This document shows, in pieces, positions 9,075-17,213 of a stretch of 52,534 nucleotides of DNA. The notes beneath the pieces were generated by a model. The model worked only from the letters and a program-made list of their open reading frames with translations, had not been told where the DNA came from and did no database searches. The stretch's first letter is position 1. The number at the start of each line of letters is the position of its first letter. The position numbers and the translations under genes are program-made. The DNA comes from an uncultured Acidimicrobiaceae bacterium (GTDB lineage Bacteria; Actinomycetota; Acidimicrobiia; Spongiisociales; UBA5794). Location: NCBI GenBank assembly GCA_947258985.1, contig CAMYKI010000039.1, positions 1,544-54,077 of the forward strand, in the 5' to 3' direction.

Positions 9075-9142
9075 AGCCTACGACACCCCGACAGCTGTCG
9101 GTCTCCTCCCCCATGGCGAGCCAGGGGTAGGTGATTTAGACT
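9075..9142. promoter_or_regulatory. Divergent leaderless promoters with a 14-bp palindrome
   Basis: Each gene flanking this gap has a -10-like hexamer ending six bases before its ATG: TAGGCT (complementary strand, 9075-9080) for the EamA gene and TAGACT (9137-9142) for the holin-like gene. Neither has a Shine-Dalgarno site, so both mRNAs are probably leaderless. Between them, CCGACAGCTGTCGG (9088-9101) is a perfect palindrome in the -35/-10 spacer of the EamA promoter, a likely repressor site. Confidence 0.55.
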
Positions 9143-9148
9143 CTCGGG

Positions 9149-9490
9149 ATGAACTTGATCTTCAAACTTCTAATCAATGCGGCAGCCCTGTGGGTCGCCA
9201 GCGCCGTCGTCAGCGGTATCGACCTCGACGGCACCTTCTGGGAAATCCTCCTCGTGGCCCTGATCTTCGGGCTGATCAACACGTTCATCAAGCCCGTGCT
9301 CAAGCTGTTGTCGCTACCGGTCATGATCCTGACACTGGGGCTGTTTGCGCTCGTTATCAACACCGGAATGCTGGCGCTCACCGCTGTTTTCACCGACAAC
9401 CTGGCGATCGACAACTTCTGGTCCGCCCTGCTCGGCGCGATCGTGATTTCAGTCGTCAGCGCAGTACTCGGCATGTTCGTTCGCGATTAG
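9149..9490 (+). CDS. Phage holin family 4 / YvlD-like membrane protein
   Basis: 113 residues, four predicted TM segments. The start LIFKLLINAAALWVASAVV and the conserved core FGLINTFIKPVLKLLSLPV followed by LTLGLFALVINTGMLAL are typical of the Phage_holin_4_2 / YvlD family. Despite the family name, chromosomal members are not tied to phage; in other bacteria some respond to envelope stress, but the role is unsettled. No phage gene lies nearby. Its ATG appears leaderless (TAGACT six bases upstream). It is convergent with the histidine kinase gene. Confidence 0.88.
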   Translation: MNLIFKLLINAAALWVASAVVSGIDLDGTFWEILLVALIFGLINTFIKPVLKLLSLPVMILTLGLFALVINTGMLALTAVFTDNLAIDNFWSALLGAIVISVVSAVLGMFVRD

Positions 9491-9502
9491 GAGACTGTGG
9501 CC

Positions 9503-10843
9503 CTAGGCGATTGGTAGTCGCACGATCAGTCGGGCTCCCGGGGCATTGTCGACGTCGACCTCGACGGTGCCGTTGTGCCTTGCGACTATGTCACGGACGA
9601 TCGCCAGGCCGAGGCCGCTGCCCCCGGCCTCGCGAGAACGAGCCTCATCGAGCCTGGTGAAACGCTCGAATACTCGCTGGATCTCGTGCTGCGGAATCCC
9701 AGGCCCATCATCGGTCACCGTCAGCAGCGCAGCGTCGTCCAACTCGGTGAGGCCGAACTCCACCCGATGAGAGGCGTGGCGGGCAGCGTTGCCCCCGAGA
9801 TTTCGCACCACTCGCGCCAGCTGAGAAGCATCGCCCATCACCTGGACGGCCGCCACCCCCGACACGTCCACAGCCACCGCGTCTTCTGCTCGGAGACGCT
9901 GCGCTTCCGCCATCACAAGATCATCCAGATCCACAGGCCGGCGGCGAATCGCTTGCTCTCCGCCGTCCGTTCGGGCCACGAACAACAGATCCTCGATCAA
10001 CTCCTGCATTGCGATTGTCTCCTCCAGGACGCTTCGATGTGTCGCCGCAAGATCTGACGAATCCGGGTCACTCACATTCACCTCCAATTCGCTACGTATC
10101 CGAGTGAGCGGACTCCTGAGCTCATGCGAAGCGTCGGCCACAAAGCGCTGTAATCGGGTGACTCCCTCTTCGAGACGATCCAGCATGGTGTTCATAGTGG
10201 CCGCCAGGCGACTGATCTCGTCACCCGTCTGCGGTACGGGAACGCGGCGGTCCAAGGCTGACTGTGAGATTGCGTTGACCTCGTCTGTGATGACATCCAC
10301 GGGCCGCAATGCGCGACCGACCAGCCACCAGATGGCGGCGGCCAACACGACCAGAACCGCCGGAATGATCACCAGAAGGGAGGTCCGCAGAATGCCGACG
10401 CTGTCGGTCACGTCGTCGGTTGCAGTGGCAACGTGAATGATCAAGCGTCCGTCGCCACTGGTTGCCGACCGAGACAGCACACGGAACGAATCCTCAACGC
10501 CAGCGACATGTCGCTCGGCGACAACCACTGAGTCGCCCGGATCGGGCGCCATCGGCATGTCGGCTGCGATGTTCGGGCTCGACACGATCACCCGTCCATC
10601 GGGAGCCACGAGCTGGGCCGCGGTATCGTCCTCAGATCCCGGAAGCGAGTCGGGGACTGCTGTGGCCACGAGTGCAGCCAGGTCGTCGGCGCGACGATGC
10701 AAGCCATCATCAACCGCGGCCGTAAGGGACCGCTGCTGTGTGAAAATCAGAGCGAGAGCAGTCGCTGCAAGAACCCCAGCAACGATCAGCGTTGCCAAAG
10801 CGGTCACCTGGAATCGCACGGATCGAAATCGATGGTGGCCCAT
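9503..10843 (-). CDS. Two-component sensor histidine kinase
   Basis: 446 residues from ATG 10843. TM1 at about 12-34, an extracytoplasmic sensor of about 120 residues, TM2 (LLVIIPAVLVVLAAAIWWLV), a HAMP linker, then the H-box ASHELRSPLTRIR with the phospho-accepting His, an N-box (VVRNLGGNAARHA), the G1 box DDGPGIP and the G2 box GGSGLGLAIV. It is an OmpR-partner type (HPK1-like) kinase. The ATG is one base after the response regulator stop, implying coupling; a TTG at 10864 would overlap the regulator by 20 bp and is less likely. The signal is unknown. Confidence 0.93.
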   Translation of the reverse strand: MGHHRFRSVRFQVTALATLIVAGVLAATALALIFTQQRSLTAAVDDGLHRRADDLAALVATAVPDSLPGSEDDTAAQLVAPDGRVIVSSPNIAADMPMAPDPGDSVVVAERHVAGVEDSFRVLSRSATSGDGRLIIHVATATDDVTDSVGILRTSLLVIIPAVLVVLAAAIWWLVGRALRPVDVITDEVNAISQSALDRRVPVPQTGDEISRLAATMNTMLDRLEEGVTRLQRFVADASHELRSPLTRIRSELEVNVSDPDSSDLAATHRSVLEETIAMQELIEDLLFVARTDGGEQAIRRRPVDLDDLVMAEAQRLRAEDAVAVDVSGVAAVQVMGDASQLARVVRNLGGNAARHASHRVEFGLTELDDAALLTVTDDGPGIPQHEIQRVFERFTRLDEARSREAGGSGLGLAIVRDIVARHNGTVEVDVDNAPGARLIVRLPIA

Positions 10844-10844
10844 C

Positions 10845-11522
10845 TCAACCGCCGTCCCCGGCAAGCCGGTATCCCGCTCCGCGCACAGTCTCTATGGCAT
10901 TCTTGCCGAACGGATGATCCACCTTCTTGCGGAGGCGCCCTACGTATACCTCGACGATGTTGGGATCGCCTGCGAACGCGTAATCCCAGACCCCATCGAG
11001 GACTTCGAGTTTTGACACCACCTCGCCGGCGTGCCGGATCAGGAAGTGCAAAACATCGAATTCGCGAGTCGTCAGCTGGACCTCGAAGCCACCGCGAAAG
11101 CAACGACGCTCGACGCTATCGACCCGCAGATCACCTGCGACAACCGGTGCCGGATCGCGCTTCTCCGCGCGCCGTAGCAGCGCCCTGATTCGGGCAAGTA
11201 GCACCGGATAGCTGAACGGCTTGGTGAGGTAGTCATCGGCCCCGGTATCGAGCCCTTCTGCCTCATCGAGCTCGCCGTCCTTCGCCGTCAGCATGAGTAT
11301 TGGGGTCCAGTCGCCGGCTTCCCGCAGGGTCGCGCAAACCTGATAGCCGTTTCGGCCCGGCAGGAGAATGTCGAGCAGAATGATGTCGTAGCTGCCTTCT
11401 GTTGCCATCCACAGACCGTCGTCGCCACGCATCGCGATATCAACGGTGAACCCCTCGGCACGCAGTCCGCGGCTCACTGCGGCCGAAATCTTCACGTCGT
11501 CCTCGACCAGCAACACCTTCAT
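10845..11522 (-). CDS. OmpR/PhoB-family response regulator
   Basis: 225 residues. The receiver domain has the acidic pair in VEDD, the phospho-acceptor Asp in LLDILLPG, the Thr in LTAKDG and the Lys in LTKPF. The C-terminal winged helix has LTTREFDVLHFLIRHAGEVV and VEVYVGRLRKKVD, with a GYRL ending. The ATG at 11522 is chosen since MKVLLVEDD is the usual receiver start and GGAG lies six bases upstream; a longer frame to 11591 would cover the promoter. It works with the adjacent kinase and probably controls the divergent PepSY gene. Confidence 0.94.
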   Translation of the reverse strand: MKVLLVEDDVKISAAVSRGLRAEGFTVDIAMRGDDGLWMATEGSYDIILLDILLPGRNGYQVCATLREAGDWTPILMLTAKDGELDEAEGLDTGADDYLTKPFSYPVLLARIRALLRRAEKRDPAPVVAGDLRVDSVERRCFRGGFEVQLTTREFDVLHFLIRHAGEVVSKLEVLDGVWDYAFAGDPNIVEVYVGRLRKKVDHPFGKNAIETVRGAGYRLAGDGG

Positions 11523-11580
11523 CCGTAGCTCCGCATGACTCCATCGTGACATAAAGGCGCTGACCGGAACCTGAAAATCT

Positions 11581-11606
11581 TTCAGCGACATTCAAGATTG
11601 GTTCAG
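11581..11606. promoter_or_regulatory. TTCAR direct repeats, likely response-regulator box
   Basis: Between the divergent regulator and PepSY genes, TTCAG (11581), TTCAA (11591) and TTCAG (11602) recur at 10-11 bp spacing on one DNA face. PhoP/OmpR-type regulators commonly bind direct repeats with helical-turn spacing. The position, 67-92 bp before the PepSY start and 59-84 bp before the regulator start, suits control of both. Confidence 0.5.
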
Positions 11607-11672
11607 GTCCCATTTGGCACTGTGTCGGGGTACACAACAGCAGCTATGGGCAAGGGCCCGACGGAGGTGCGA

Positions 11673-11987
11673 ATGGTGAACAAGACAAAGGTCCTGCTGG
11701 TCGGGGCTCTGGTCGCGGTAGGGGTGCTAGCCGGGACCGGTGCCGCCATCGCCGCCGGCGGCGACGACGCCGAGGAACCCATCACGGGTGACGCTCTGGT
11801 TAGGGCAAGCGCCGTGGCCCTCGAGCACACCGGCGGCGGAACAGTGACCGAGACCGAAGTCGGCGACGAAGACAGCTACTACGAGGTCGAGATAACCATG
11901 GATGACGGTCGGCAGATTGACGTCCAACTCGACGAGAGCTTCAACGTCGTCGGTGACGAGATCGACACGGAAGAGGACGCCGACTGA
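11673..11987 (+). CDS. Exported PepSY-domain protein
   Basis: 104 residues. A signal peptide or anchor (KTKVLLVGALVAVGVLAGTG AAIA) is followed by a PepSY fold: ITGDALVRASAVALEHTGGG, then the second strand YYEVEITMDDGRQIDVQLD and the acidic end. PepSY proteins are small exported modulators, often encoded next to two-component systems, and may inhibit peptidases or sense the envelope. ATG 11673 has GGAGG eight bases upstream; a longer frame from 11598 crosses the promoter and is rejected. The divergent two-component system is the likely regulator. Confidence 0.85.
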   Translation: MVNKTKVLLVGALVAVGVLAGTGAAIAAGGDDAEEPITGDALVRASAVALEHTGGGTVTETEVGDEDSYYEVEITMDDGRQIDVQLDESFNVVGDEIDTEEDAD

Positions 11988-12055
11988 AGCCTCCCCTCGC
12001 CGGCCGCTCGGGCAACCGGGCGGCCGGCGTCAGGATCGACGGCTAGGGTCGAGGC

Positions 12056-12685
12056 ATGACCACCATCAAACGAATCACCGACTCTTGCCTCATCGTCACC
12101 ACCGGCGACGGAGCAACCATGTTCGACCCCGGGTTTCACGCAGTGGAGGCCGGGGCCTTGGATCTCAATGAGATCGGCGACATTCAGCGGGTGCTCGTTA
12201 CTCACGAACATGGCGACCATGTGAGCCCCGAGTTCGTGCGCTGGCTCATCGACCGGAATGACGACGTTGTCGTCTACGGGAACCAGAACGTGGCGGAGAT
12301 CCTTGCCAAGGAGGACATTGCGGTCAGCACCGCGACTCCCCCTGGCACAAGCGCCGAGGATGTCACCCACGAGACCACACCGATGGGTACCGCCCCGCCC
12401 AATCGCTCGTGGACCATCGACGGCATTCTCACCCACCCCGGCGACAGCTATGGCCCGACAAGGACTGCACCGGTGCTTGCGCTTGGACTGTTGACTCCGT
12501 GGGGATCGACCACGAAGTCGCTCGAGTTCGCCAGGGGCCTCGGGCCGCAGCAGGCGGTCCCCGTCCATGACTTCTATCTGTCAGATGGCGGCCGCAAGTG
12601 GATCTACAACGTTGCCAAGCAGGTGCTCGCCCAGGACGGCATCGAGGTCGTCACCCTCGATTGGGGCGAGAGCTACACGCTTTAG
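12056..12685 (+). CDS. MBL-fold metallo-hydrolase (UPF0173/UlaG-like)
   Basis: 209 residues of metallo-beta-lactamase fold. The metal site motif is VLVTHEHGDHVSPEF (HxHxDH form), preceded by TTGDGATMFDPGF, with later HPGDSYGP and a C-terminal HDFYLSDGG. This resembles the UlaG/UPF0173 group of predicted Zn-dependent hydrolases; the substrate cannot be named. TAGGGT (12044-12049) lies six bases before the ATG with no ribosome site, so the transcript is probably leaderless. The next gene starts four bases after this stop, so the two form an operon. Confidence 0.87.
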   Translation: MTTIKRITDSCLIVTTGDGATMFDPGFHAVEAGALDLNEIGDIQRVLVTHEHGDHVSPEFVRWLIDRNDDVVVYGNQNVAEILAKEDIAVSTATPPGTSAEDVTHETTPMGTAPPNRSWTIDGILTHPGDSYGPTRTAPVLALGLLTPWGSTTKSLEFARGLGPQQAVPVHDFYLSDGGRKWIYNVAKQVLAQDGIEVVTLDWGESYTL

Positions 12686-12689
12686 CGAC

Positions 12690-13052
12690 ATGGACCCCCC
12701 AATCCGGGACCTACTGGGCAGGGTCGAGACCGTCGAGATCACAACAATCGGCCGCAACAGCGGCGAGCCGCGCCGTCTGGAAATCTGGATGTACGAGATC
12801 GACGGCCGGTACATCATCACCGGAACGCCGGGCCCCAGGGGTTGGTACGCCAACCTTCTTGCAGACCCGACGATGACGTTGCACCTGCCCGGCGGGGTAG
12901 ACCTCGAGGCCACCGCTTCACCCGTTGACGATTCCGGTTTTCGCCGCCGGGTCTTCGGTGCAGAAAAGACATGGTGGTACCGCAGCCAGACCCCAATCGA
13001 CGAACTGGTTGCGACCAGTCCAATGGTCGAGCTGAGGTTTGCCGGATCCTGA
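12690..13052 (+). CDS. DUF385 / deazaflavin-dependent nitroreductase family protein
   Basis: 120 residues. The split-barrel core typical of the DUF385/Ddn family is visible: VEITTIGRNSGEPRRLEIW, then ITGTPGPRGWYANLLADP, and MTLHLPGGVDLEATASPV. Family members bind coenzyme F420 (or flavin) and reduce quinones or nitro compounds; the short length and Ile/Thr-rich first strand fit the smaller 'nitroreductase/quinone reductase' subgroup. The ATG lies four bases after the previous stop, giving translational coupling. One of two such proteins in the window, suggesting an F420-using host. Confidence 0.78.
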   Translation: MDPPIRDLLGRVETVEITTIGRNSGEPRRLEIWMYEIDGRYIITGTPGPRGWYANLLADPTMTLHLPGGVDLEATASPVDDSGFRRRVFGAEKTWWYRSQTPIDELVATSPMVELRFAGS

Positions 13053-13170
13053 GGCCGTGACTGCGGCGGGCTGGCAAAGTGTCGGATTGCCGTCGCTGGC
13101 TGCGTCTTGCCGTGTACGGTGACAGAGAACGAGCCCGACAGGGGTCGTGGCGCAACGAAGGAGCCCACCA

Positions 13171-13455
13171 ATGGCAGGCAAGAAAGCCGGCAATTTGAAC
13201 AAGACGACTGTTGCCGAGCTCGCGAATGACAAGGCGGCGGTCTACAAGATCAAGAACGCCAAGGGCGACAACGTCTACACCGGCGCAGTAGCACGCGGCA
13301 AGGTGCAGGATCAGATCGCCAAGCACATGCGCGGCGGCGAGGAAGCCATCCCAGGCGCCAAGACCGTCCAGCTCACCCAGAAGGCCACTGTCGGCGAGGC
13401 TCGGGCGTCAGCAGCTCGCATCATCAAGCGAGACGACCCAAAGTACAACAAGTAG
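13171..13455 (+). CDS. Small basic protein with GIY-YIG-like core
   Basis: 94 residues, rich in Lys. The central part VYKIKNAKGDNVYTGAVARG, then VQDQIAKHM, resembles the first half of a GIY-YIG fold (a 'VYK..n..G.vlYvG....v..Rl..Hl' pattern), but GIY and YIG are degenerate and no catalytic Glu-rich second half is visible, so nuclease activity is doubtful. The C-terminal TVGEARASAARIIKRDDP might bind nucleic acid. GAAGGAG sits before the ATG at 13171. It is monocistronic, closed by a strong terminator. Function unknown. Confidence 0.65.
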   Translation: MAGKKAGNLNKTTVAELANDKAAVYKIKNAKGDNVYTGAVARGKVQDQIAKHMRGGEEAIPGAKTVQLTQKATVGEARASAARIIKRDDPKYNK

Positions 13456-13481
13456 AGACCCCCTCAAGCAGGGTCGATCCA

Positions 13482-13523
13482 AACCAGGAAAGGGTTCCGC
13501 CCAGGCGGAACCCTTTCCTGGTT
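13482..13523. terminator. Bidirectional terminator hairpin
   Basis: A perfect 19-bp stem (AACCAGGAAAGGGTTCCGC at 13482-13500 and its complement at 13505-13523) closes on a CCAG loop. It lies between convergent genes, with A's before and T's after the stem, so it should end transcription from both sides. Confidence 0.9.
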
Positions 13524-13564
13524 GTTCGTGCGGGAGCCGAGCTGTTCGCCCAACCGGGAGGGCG

Positions 13565-14644
13565 CTACGTCATTTGATTTTCGATGCGGCCCAGCGCCCG
13601 GTCGGTGACGGGGTCGAACAAGTGGACTTGACGGAGATTCACCCTGATCGTCGAACCCGGTGGGGGCGGTTGTCCGGTGGTGCGCATCTGTACCCAGTCG
13701 TCCGGCGCCAATTGCACACGAGCGAATCCGTGGTCGCCGAGGAAATGCCCCCGCCCCACCTCCACCGGTAATCCGTCTGGGTCCTCGACCACGTCCTCTG
13801 CCCGAACCCCTACCTCGACCCTCTCTCCGGCTCCGGTCAACGCCGGTGCCCAGGCGCGCAACCGGAAACCGCCGAATGACACCCAGAACCCCGGCGGGTC
13901 CAACTCCAGCCGTCCCGATAGGAACGACATCGGAGGCGACCCGATGAACTGGGCGACAAACTTGCTGGCCGGCTCCCGGTAGAGATCCATCGGCGAGCCG
14001 ATCTGGCGGACGTGCCCTTCGCACAGCACGACGACGCGGTCGGCCATCACCATCGCTTCTTCCTGGTCGTTGGTGACAAAGATCATCGTGACCTTGTAGC
14101 CGTCCTGGAGGAGCCGGAACTCCTGCCGCATCTCCAAGCGGAGCTGGGCGTCGAGCCGGGCCAGCGGCTCGTCCATCAGGAATACCTCCGGTACCCGTAC
14201 CAGCGCACGGGCAGCCTGCACGAGTTGCTGGTGGCCCGCTCCCAGCTGCTTTGGCTGGCGGGCTAGCAGATGCTCGATGGCCAGCACCCTGGCCTCCGCC
14301 TCCACCCGGCTGTCGACTTCCTCCTTGTCGGTACGGCGGACCTCCAGCGGAAAGGCGATATTGCGGCGCACGTTCATGAACGGGAACAAGGTGCTGTCCT
14401 GAAACACCATGGCAACGCCGCGTTCCGCGGTATCCACATTGGTGATATCCGTAGCGTCGAAGAGAACGGCGCCGCTGGTGACTTCGTCGAGTCCGGCGAT
14501 GGAGCGAAGCAGGGTTGTCTTACCCGAGCCGGAGGGGCCGACGACGACGAGCAACTCGCCGTCGCGAACGTCGAGATGGTCGACCGCAAGCACCAGACGT
14601 CCGTCACGGACGACCCGAACATCTTGGAGCGTGATTGCAGCCAT
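13565..14644 (-). CDS. Orphan MalK/UgpC-type ABC ATP-binding protein with altered motifs
   Basis: 359 residues with the sugar-importer ATPase layout: nucleotide domain to about residue 230, then a TOBE/OB-fold C-terminal part (VEVGVRAEDVVEDPDG). Walker A GPSGSGKTT (36-44), Q-loop VFQDSTLFPFM and Walker B VFLMDEP are intact. Two motifs are not: the ABC signature reads LGAGHQQ (134-140) in place of LSGGQ, and the H-switch reads TNDQEEAM, with Asn192 in place of His. No permease or binding protein lies beside it. It may be the weak half of an ATPase pair encoded elsewhere, or have a regulatory role; that is inference. Confidence 0.85.
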   Translation of the reverse strand: MAAITLQDVRVVRDGRLVLAVDHLDVRDGELLVVVGPSGSGKTTLLRSIAGLDEVTSGAVLFDATDITNVDTAERGVAMVFQDSTLFPFMNVRRNIAFPLEVRRTDKEEVDSRVEAEARVLAIEHLLARQPKQLGAGHQQLVQAARALVRVPEVFLMDEPLARLDAQLRLEMRQEFRLLQDGYKVTMIFVTNDQEEAMVMADRVVVLCEGHVRQIGSPMDLYREPASKFVAQFIGSPPMSFLSGRLELDPPGFWVSFGGFRLRAWAPALTGAGERVEVGVRAEDVVEDPDGLPVEVGRGHFLGDHGFARVQLAPDDWVQMRTTGQPPPPGSTIRVNLRQVHLFDPVTDRALGRIENQMT

Positions 14645-14748
14645 AGGATTCCCGCCCCGATCGTACTGGGCATCGCCCCGCTCCGGAACCCAGCAGACGC
14701 GACCTGGCCTCCCCGCCGGTCGGGGAGGCCATGCCGCAGGAGGCCTAG

Positions 14749-16980
14749 CTAGACCAGTTCTAGGACTCGCTCTTCGTCGGCTTCTTCTATAGGCACCTCG
14801 ACGACATCGCCTCGATCATCCGGGCGACCCTCGATATGGATCTCCGGCAGCCATTCCAACCACGTCGGGAAGTACCAGTTGCGATCACCCAGCAGCTTCA
14901 TAGTTGCCGGAACGAGAACGGAACGGACGATGGTGGCGTCGAGGATGATGGCGACGGCCAACCCGAACCCCATTTGCTGGAACATGACCAGGTCACCGGC
15001 GGCGAACCCGCCGAACACGGCCACCATGATGAGCGCCGCGCCGGTGATGATGGCGCCGGTCGAACCGAGTCCGAAAGCGACCGACTCGTCGTTGTCGCCG
15101 GTGATGTCGTAACGCTCCTTGATGCGGCTCAGCAGAAAGATGTGGTAGTCCATCGACAGACCGAACAGCACTGCAAACAGGAACAGCGGGATCCACGCCT
15201 CAATGACGTCGGTCTGCTGGAAACCGAGCAGCTCTGCACCAAACCCGTTCTGGAAGACGGCAACCAGCAGTCCGTATGCGGCGCCGACCGACAACAGGTT
15301 CATCACGATCGCCTTGATCGGCACAACGATCGAGCGGAAGACCACCATGAGCAGCAGGAAGCTGAGGCCGAGCACGAAGGCGAAGATCACCGGCATCCGG
15401 CTGTCGATGATCCCGACATAGTCGACGGTTCCGGCAGCCATGCCGGTGACGTAGGCGCTGCCGGCGTATTCGCCGAGAGCGCCGGGGATCGTGACCTCGC
15501 GAAGAGTGGCAATCGCATCTCTGGCCTCGTTGGTCGACGGGTCCAGTTTTGTTGCGGCCTCGATGATCACGATCTCGCCGTCCGGGCTGGGAACCACCTC
15601 GACCTCGCCGTAGGCGGGATCGGCGGTCAGATCGGCAACCAGCACCGGCACTGCGGCTGCCATTTCGGAGTCATCTGCCGGGATGTCGATCACAATCGAA
15701 GTCGTGACAGCCCCCGTGTTGAACTCCTCATTGAGCACCGTGAATGCATGCCGGCCCGGGCTGTCCTCAGGCAACGACTCGATGAAGTTCTGCCCGGTGC
15801 TGAGCCCCAGGTATGGCGATGCCGCTGCGAGCAAAAGCCCGCCGGCCAAAAGCATGCTGACGACGGGACGGGCAGTGACGATGCCGGTGATCTTGTGCCA
15901 GAAGCGACCGCCGCCTTCGTGATACGTCGAGCCGGAGAGACCGGGGATCTTGCCCTTGTTGACCCGGTCACCCAGCAGGCCGAGGACTGCCGGCAGCAAC
16001 GTGAGCGCCGCCGCGACCGCGGCGATGACGACGAGGATGGCTCCGATACCGAGGCTGCGCATCACTGTGTCGGGCATATAGAGCAGCCCGAGCAGAGCAA
16101 TGACGACGGTCGAGCCCGAGAAGAACACGGCTCGCGTCGCTGAATCGCCGGCCCGCTCGACCGCATCGATGACGCTGTGTCCGCTCGCTCGTTCCTCACG
16201 GAACCGTTGCACAACGAACAGGGAGTAGTCGATGCCGACTGCGAGACCGATCATTGTGATCATGTTGACGACGAAGAATGACAGTTCGAACGCCTGTCCG
16301 ACGATGACGGTCATCCCGATCGAAACGAGGATCGAGACGATCGCCAAGATCAGCGGTATGCCCGCTGCGACGAGTGCCCCAAATACGACGACGAGTATCA
16401 GCAGGGCGACCGGCAGGCCGAGGATCTCTCCGCGCTGCAGAGTCTCGTCGGCCAATGTGCCGAACTCGTTGTTGATCGATCCGTCACCAACGGTGGTGAC
16501 GGCGAACTCGGGCCCGTTGGCGGCTTCGAGAACGTTGAGCATCGGTACGACCAGATCCCAGGCATCGCCTTCACCGGCCAGAGTGGCGACGACGAGCGCG
16601 GTGTGGCCGTCAGCGCTCACCAACCCCGGTGCACCGTCGAGATAGGAGACGGCCGAGGCTACGTTCTCCGTGCCGCCCAGATCTTGGACGAGATCGCCGA
16701 CGACCGCCGCAAACGCCGGATCCGTCGCCACGTGGCTGTCGGATTCGACGACCACGTACTCCTGCGGCGGCGCATCCGATGGGGAATGGGCCGCAATGAG
16801 GTCGTCACCCGTGGATGACTCGGTGGCGACCGACAATTCGCCTTCTTCGGTGAGCACGCTGTCGAGGCTGCCTGCCAGCATGAAAGAAGTAGCGAGCACG
16901 GCAATCCAGACCGTGATGGTCCACCACGGGTGTCGTGCGGTCGATCTGGCCAGCCTTCCGGTGAATCCTGATTGCCTCAT
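14749..16980 (-). CDS. MMPL-family RND transporter
   Basis: 743 residues with two homologous halves. Each has an N-terminal TM helix, a large extracytoplasmic domain, and a block of TM segments. The proton-relay Asp-Tyr motifs are present in both: VGIDYSLFVVQRFREERASG and SMDYHIFLLSRIKERYD. The start is FTGRLARSTARHPWWTITVW after MRQSG, usual for MMPL proteins. Actinobacterial MMPL proteins export lipids or other hydrophobic compounds; the cargo is unknown. The ATG at 16980 follows GGAAGGGG; a frame running to 17148 adds an unlike leader and is rejected. It has no operon partner. Confidence 0.92.
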   Translation of the reverse strand: MRQSGFTGRLARSTARHPWWTITVWIAVLATSFMLAGSLDSVLTEEGELSVATESSTGDDLIAAHSPSDAPPQEYVVVESDSHVATDPAFAAVVGDLVQDLGGTENVASAVSYLDGAPGLVSADGHTALVVATLAGEGDAWDLVVPMLNVLEAANGPEFAVTTVGDGSINNEFGTLADETLQRGEILGLPVALLILVVVFGALVAAGIPLILAIVSILVSIGMTVIVGQAFELSFFVVNMITMIGLAVGIDYSLFVVQRFREERASGHSVIDAVERAGDSATRAVFFSGSTVVIALLGLLYMPDTVMRSLGIGAILVVIAAVAAALTLLPAVLGLLGDRVNKGKIPGLSGSTYHEGGGRFWHKITGIVTARPVVSMLLAGGLLLAAASPYLGLSTGQNFIESLPEDSPGRHAFTVLNEEFNTGAVTTSIVIDIPADDSEMAAAVPVLVADLTADPAYGEVEVVPSPDGEIVIIEAATKLDPSTNEARDAIATLREVTIPGALGEYAGSAYVTGMAAGTVDYVGIIDSRMPVIFAFVLGLSFLLLMVVFRSIVVPIKAIVMNLLSVGAAYGLLVAVFQNGFGAELLGFQQTDVIEAWIPLFLFAVLFGLSMDYHIFLLSRIKERYDITGDNDESVAFGLGSTGAIITGAALIMVAVFGGFAAGDLVMFQQMGFGLAVAIILDATIVRSVLVPATMKLLGDRNWYFPTWLEWLPEIHIEGRPDDRGDVVEVPIEEADEERVLELV

Positions 16981-17213
16981 TCGGTGTTCCCCTTCCAAGC
17001 TCAAATCCGGCTCGAGCCGGCGTCCTTCCTCTTGCTTTGGAGTGTGCAGAACCAACGGAGGGGCCACCATTGGGCATATCCCTAGCTCTCCCCTGAGCGA
17101 CCCCAGTGGGCTATCGGGGATGACCCCCAGCCGTGCCATGCCGCCCACTTACTGCAAGGGACGCGTATTGTGGGGAAGGTCAGACGACCTAGGGCTAATA
17201 GGGGACTGGAGAA

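Noticed and set aside
9149..9490. Prophage signal from the holin-like protein
   Set aside because: Family 4 holin-like proteins are widespread chromosomal membrane proteins, and no other phage gene is present.
14836..16143. 435-codon open frame on the + strand
   Set aside because: It lies wholly inside and antisense to the MMPL gene; its composition (runs of Asp, Gln, His, Arg) is typical of a GC-rich shadow frame and it has no domain.
14749..17148. Longer MMPL protein starting at 17148
   Set aside because: The extra 56 residues are unlike any MMPL N-terminus and include the ribosome site GGAAGGGG of the ATG at 16980.
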